A DNA stretch of 64,000 bases, from NCBI RefSeq assembly GCF_018502625.1, contig NZ_CP075566.1, positions 4,450,001 through 4,514,000 of the forward strand. Direction: 5' to 3'. Positions within the stretch are counted from its first letter, which is position 1; each line of letters starts with the position of its first letter. The DNA comes from Pseudomonas hormoni. Its GTDB lineage: Bacteria > Pseudomonadota > Gammaproteobacteria > Pseudomonadales > Pseudomonadaceae. Both the position numbers and the translations under genes were made by a program. This document shows, piece after piece, positions 63,601 through 64,000 of this stretch. The notes beneath the pieces were generated by a model that was not told the origin of the DNA, searched no databases, and saw nothing but the letters and a program-made list of their open reading frames with translations.

Positions 63601-64000
63601 GCACGGCTTTCACGAGGAATAACGGACAGCACATCATTGAACGACTGGTCGAATGCTTCGAGCGCAAATCCACGGTGTTCGGCAAACGCAGTGCGCATCT
63701 GGACGAAGGCTACGCGCTGGACCTGTCGACGGAGTTTTCACAGTACGACCTCGACCTGTGGTGGAACAAACTGCCCGAGCTGGGCAAATACCTCGATCAG
63801 GTCTCGACCCTGAATCTGGACAGCACGCGGTTTTCCACAGACGCCGGCGGCCTGTTGAAAGACTTCCGCCACGTGCGTCAATTGAGCGCCCGGCAATGTG
63901 GGCTGACGGCAGTGCCAGAAAGTATCGGCAACATGCATTTGCTGGAAACCCTGCGCCTGAGCGACAACGATATCCGCTTGGCGCCAGCGGATGTCGAGCG
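60675..64000 (+). CDS. Giant DUF6543/dermonecrotic-toxin-like protein with LRRs, 3' end beyond window
   Basis: An open frame from 60675 to the window end (over 1100 codons, no stop) encodes the N-terminal part of a very large protein. AAGGA eight bases before the ATG supports this start. Around residues 430–530 is a hydrophobic helix pair (IFNAALLVITPFVPVLGEAM, LIQLAAVGAGFAIAKPFA) and then LWHPDLTPYE, a pattern I associate with the DUF6543/dermonecrotic-toxin-like domain. From about residue 1050 leucine-rich repeats begin (LSARQCGLTAVPESIGNMHLLETLRLSDNDI). Family members often end in a NEL-type E3 ubiquitin ligase domain, which would lie outside the window. No Sec signal is visible; an effector role is inference. 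Confidence 0.72.
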   Translation, partial: MLYSALPAATTVDKGKHYDLIKTRISDCFQTASPERGKALAGVKLKIEQWYADDTLLKAANKEAWAAQNQVDRRLNNVQDVYSFAAPLLQARLKERYGVEDDVKTTYLRLYLPKEQSWWVINTSGGVTTRTVSLLDAALHNFAAGETSETESEFISKPGERGHFTIKPIKRKMTIQQFQALCRELDIGAKYTAHVKSVLLPSGVLARKELQDTIITSQKTAIKAAALMARMKGDISENAHRVVTGMLAGQQRLTLEGKVMQCCDLAMMDTTLTGIVVMTPVREQSRGVDRIIAYVPHDPEHPLKEYPSAGDFVLELTRQLRDNKVSASSQMSYRQFFSQFVDQRQRGHFFAGLEQRLSRVTWHQKAPLDQRPSWRETPVDRPELQFSAIPFTLTLSESLYQRKLDKILNDARDLAVSTADADSKARRAWWENVQKMLADIFNAALLVITPFVPVLGEAMLVYSVYQLSSEVIEGVVDLAEGLGVEAAEHVIGVVTDLIQLAAVGAGFAIAKPFAIKLSPFVERMKPVQLPDGEPRLWHPDLTPYEQQKTDLPSQTKPDATGLHSHEGKQILRVENKHYEVRKDTKTGQHHLQHPKRSNAYQPQLTLNGAGAYVLEGEQPRTWNDATLLRRIGPSATGLSDSQLETARRISGTDPAELRGMYVKNQRPPVLLTDTIKRLGIDQDVQTFIEQTNSDDASREQAPTSLVHEKFPDIPAQGISKLLAKATRVERETMTHEKRIPLRLKTIARELQLETRTARGYEGFYRDSLISVDTERLTLNALRLFSDSLGDLRIEIRADSVDGELRCMAGPADASVVRILVKGKNNTYEVRDSSNAKLHEAADLYRSILQALPEQKRRELGYQTREGGLFKQWVMVKTEPVTERRTLLDDRGPAPPPSTENLLLVRGPALSRWGVTLEERVADLYPHFSENEMRTFIESLYTRDDAIQILDRLEKDIDDLHVLLRQWQYHQLDGWSGTAFTRNNGQHIIERLVECFERKSTVFGKRSAHLDEGYALDLSTEFSQYDLDLWWNKLPELGKYLDQVSTLNLDSTRFSTDAGGLLKDFRHVRQLSARQCGLTAVPESIGNMHLLETLRLSDNDIRLAPADVE

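Overview
The window is chromosomal DNA of a Pseudomonas, most likely of the P. fluorescens group. Three things point there: the GC-rich coding sequence, the gene order argG–motY–pyrC–rnt–peroxiredoxin–bfd–bfr–grxD–molybdopterin oxidoreductase–argF–ABC ATPase (which I recall from P. aeruginosa PA3525–PA3538), and the many REP/REPIN palindromes typical of fluorescent pseudomonads. No tRNA, rRNA, CRISPR array, prophage or classical insertion sequence was seen.

Layout. 1–14300: the 5' end of a response regulator, an AT-rich membrane-protein gene, then core housekeeping: arginine (argG, argF), pyrimidine (pyrC), RNase T, MotY, and iron/redox genes (peroxiredoxin, bfd with a Fur-like box, bacterioferritin, monothiol glutaredoxin). 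14300–19900: the glycerol regulon glpF-glpK-glpR-glpD with GlpR-like operators. 20000–27330: a complete acidic amino acid uptake module. It has a sigma-54 promoter with two upstream TTCGG-N4-CCGAA palindromes, an ABC transporter (aatJ, aatQ, aatM, aatP) and the two-component system aauS/aauR, followed by glpM. 27500–35150: DsbA-like oxidoreductase, a structured repeat element, an alpha/beta hydrolase, divergent metE/metR, GNAT, LysE and Nudix genes.

35330–45320 is the most unusual region. A degenerate 'YN-GFP' HD-GYP response regulator is divergent from a tightly packed operon. That operon encodes a REC-PAS-GGDEF-EAL protein (intact GGDEF, eroded EAL), a REC-GGDEF-EAL protein (eroded GGDEF, intact EAL), an exported di-heme cytochrome c peroxidase, a membrane histidine kinase with an atypical H-box, and a soluble REC–histidine kinase. 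Three of the proteins share the same unusual REC domain with an insertion. Together they look like a redox- or peroxide-linked cyclic-di-GMP circuit.

45470–64000: an APC permease and a nitrilase-superfamily hydrolase next to a LuxR regulator; a membrane-anchored glutamate-synthase-like flavoprotein; surface glycan genes (GtrII-like, GtrB-like, OpgC-like); an AAT-family amino acid permease; a REP-associated tyrosine transposase (RAYT) lying between two near-identical REPINs; a large GT51/transpeptidase protein; and, running off the end, a giant protein resembling the DUF6543/dermonecrotic-toxin plus LRR family.

REP-type palindromes of three sequence classes lie in about 16 intergenic gaps. 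The RAYT at 56697–57155 is flanked by the commonest class, so it is the natural candidate for having spread them. Functional statements rest on reading protein motifs by eye; no database search was run.
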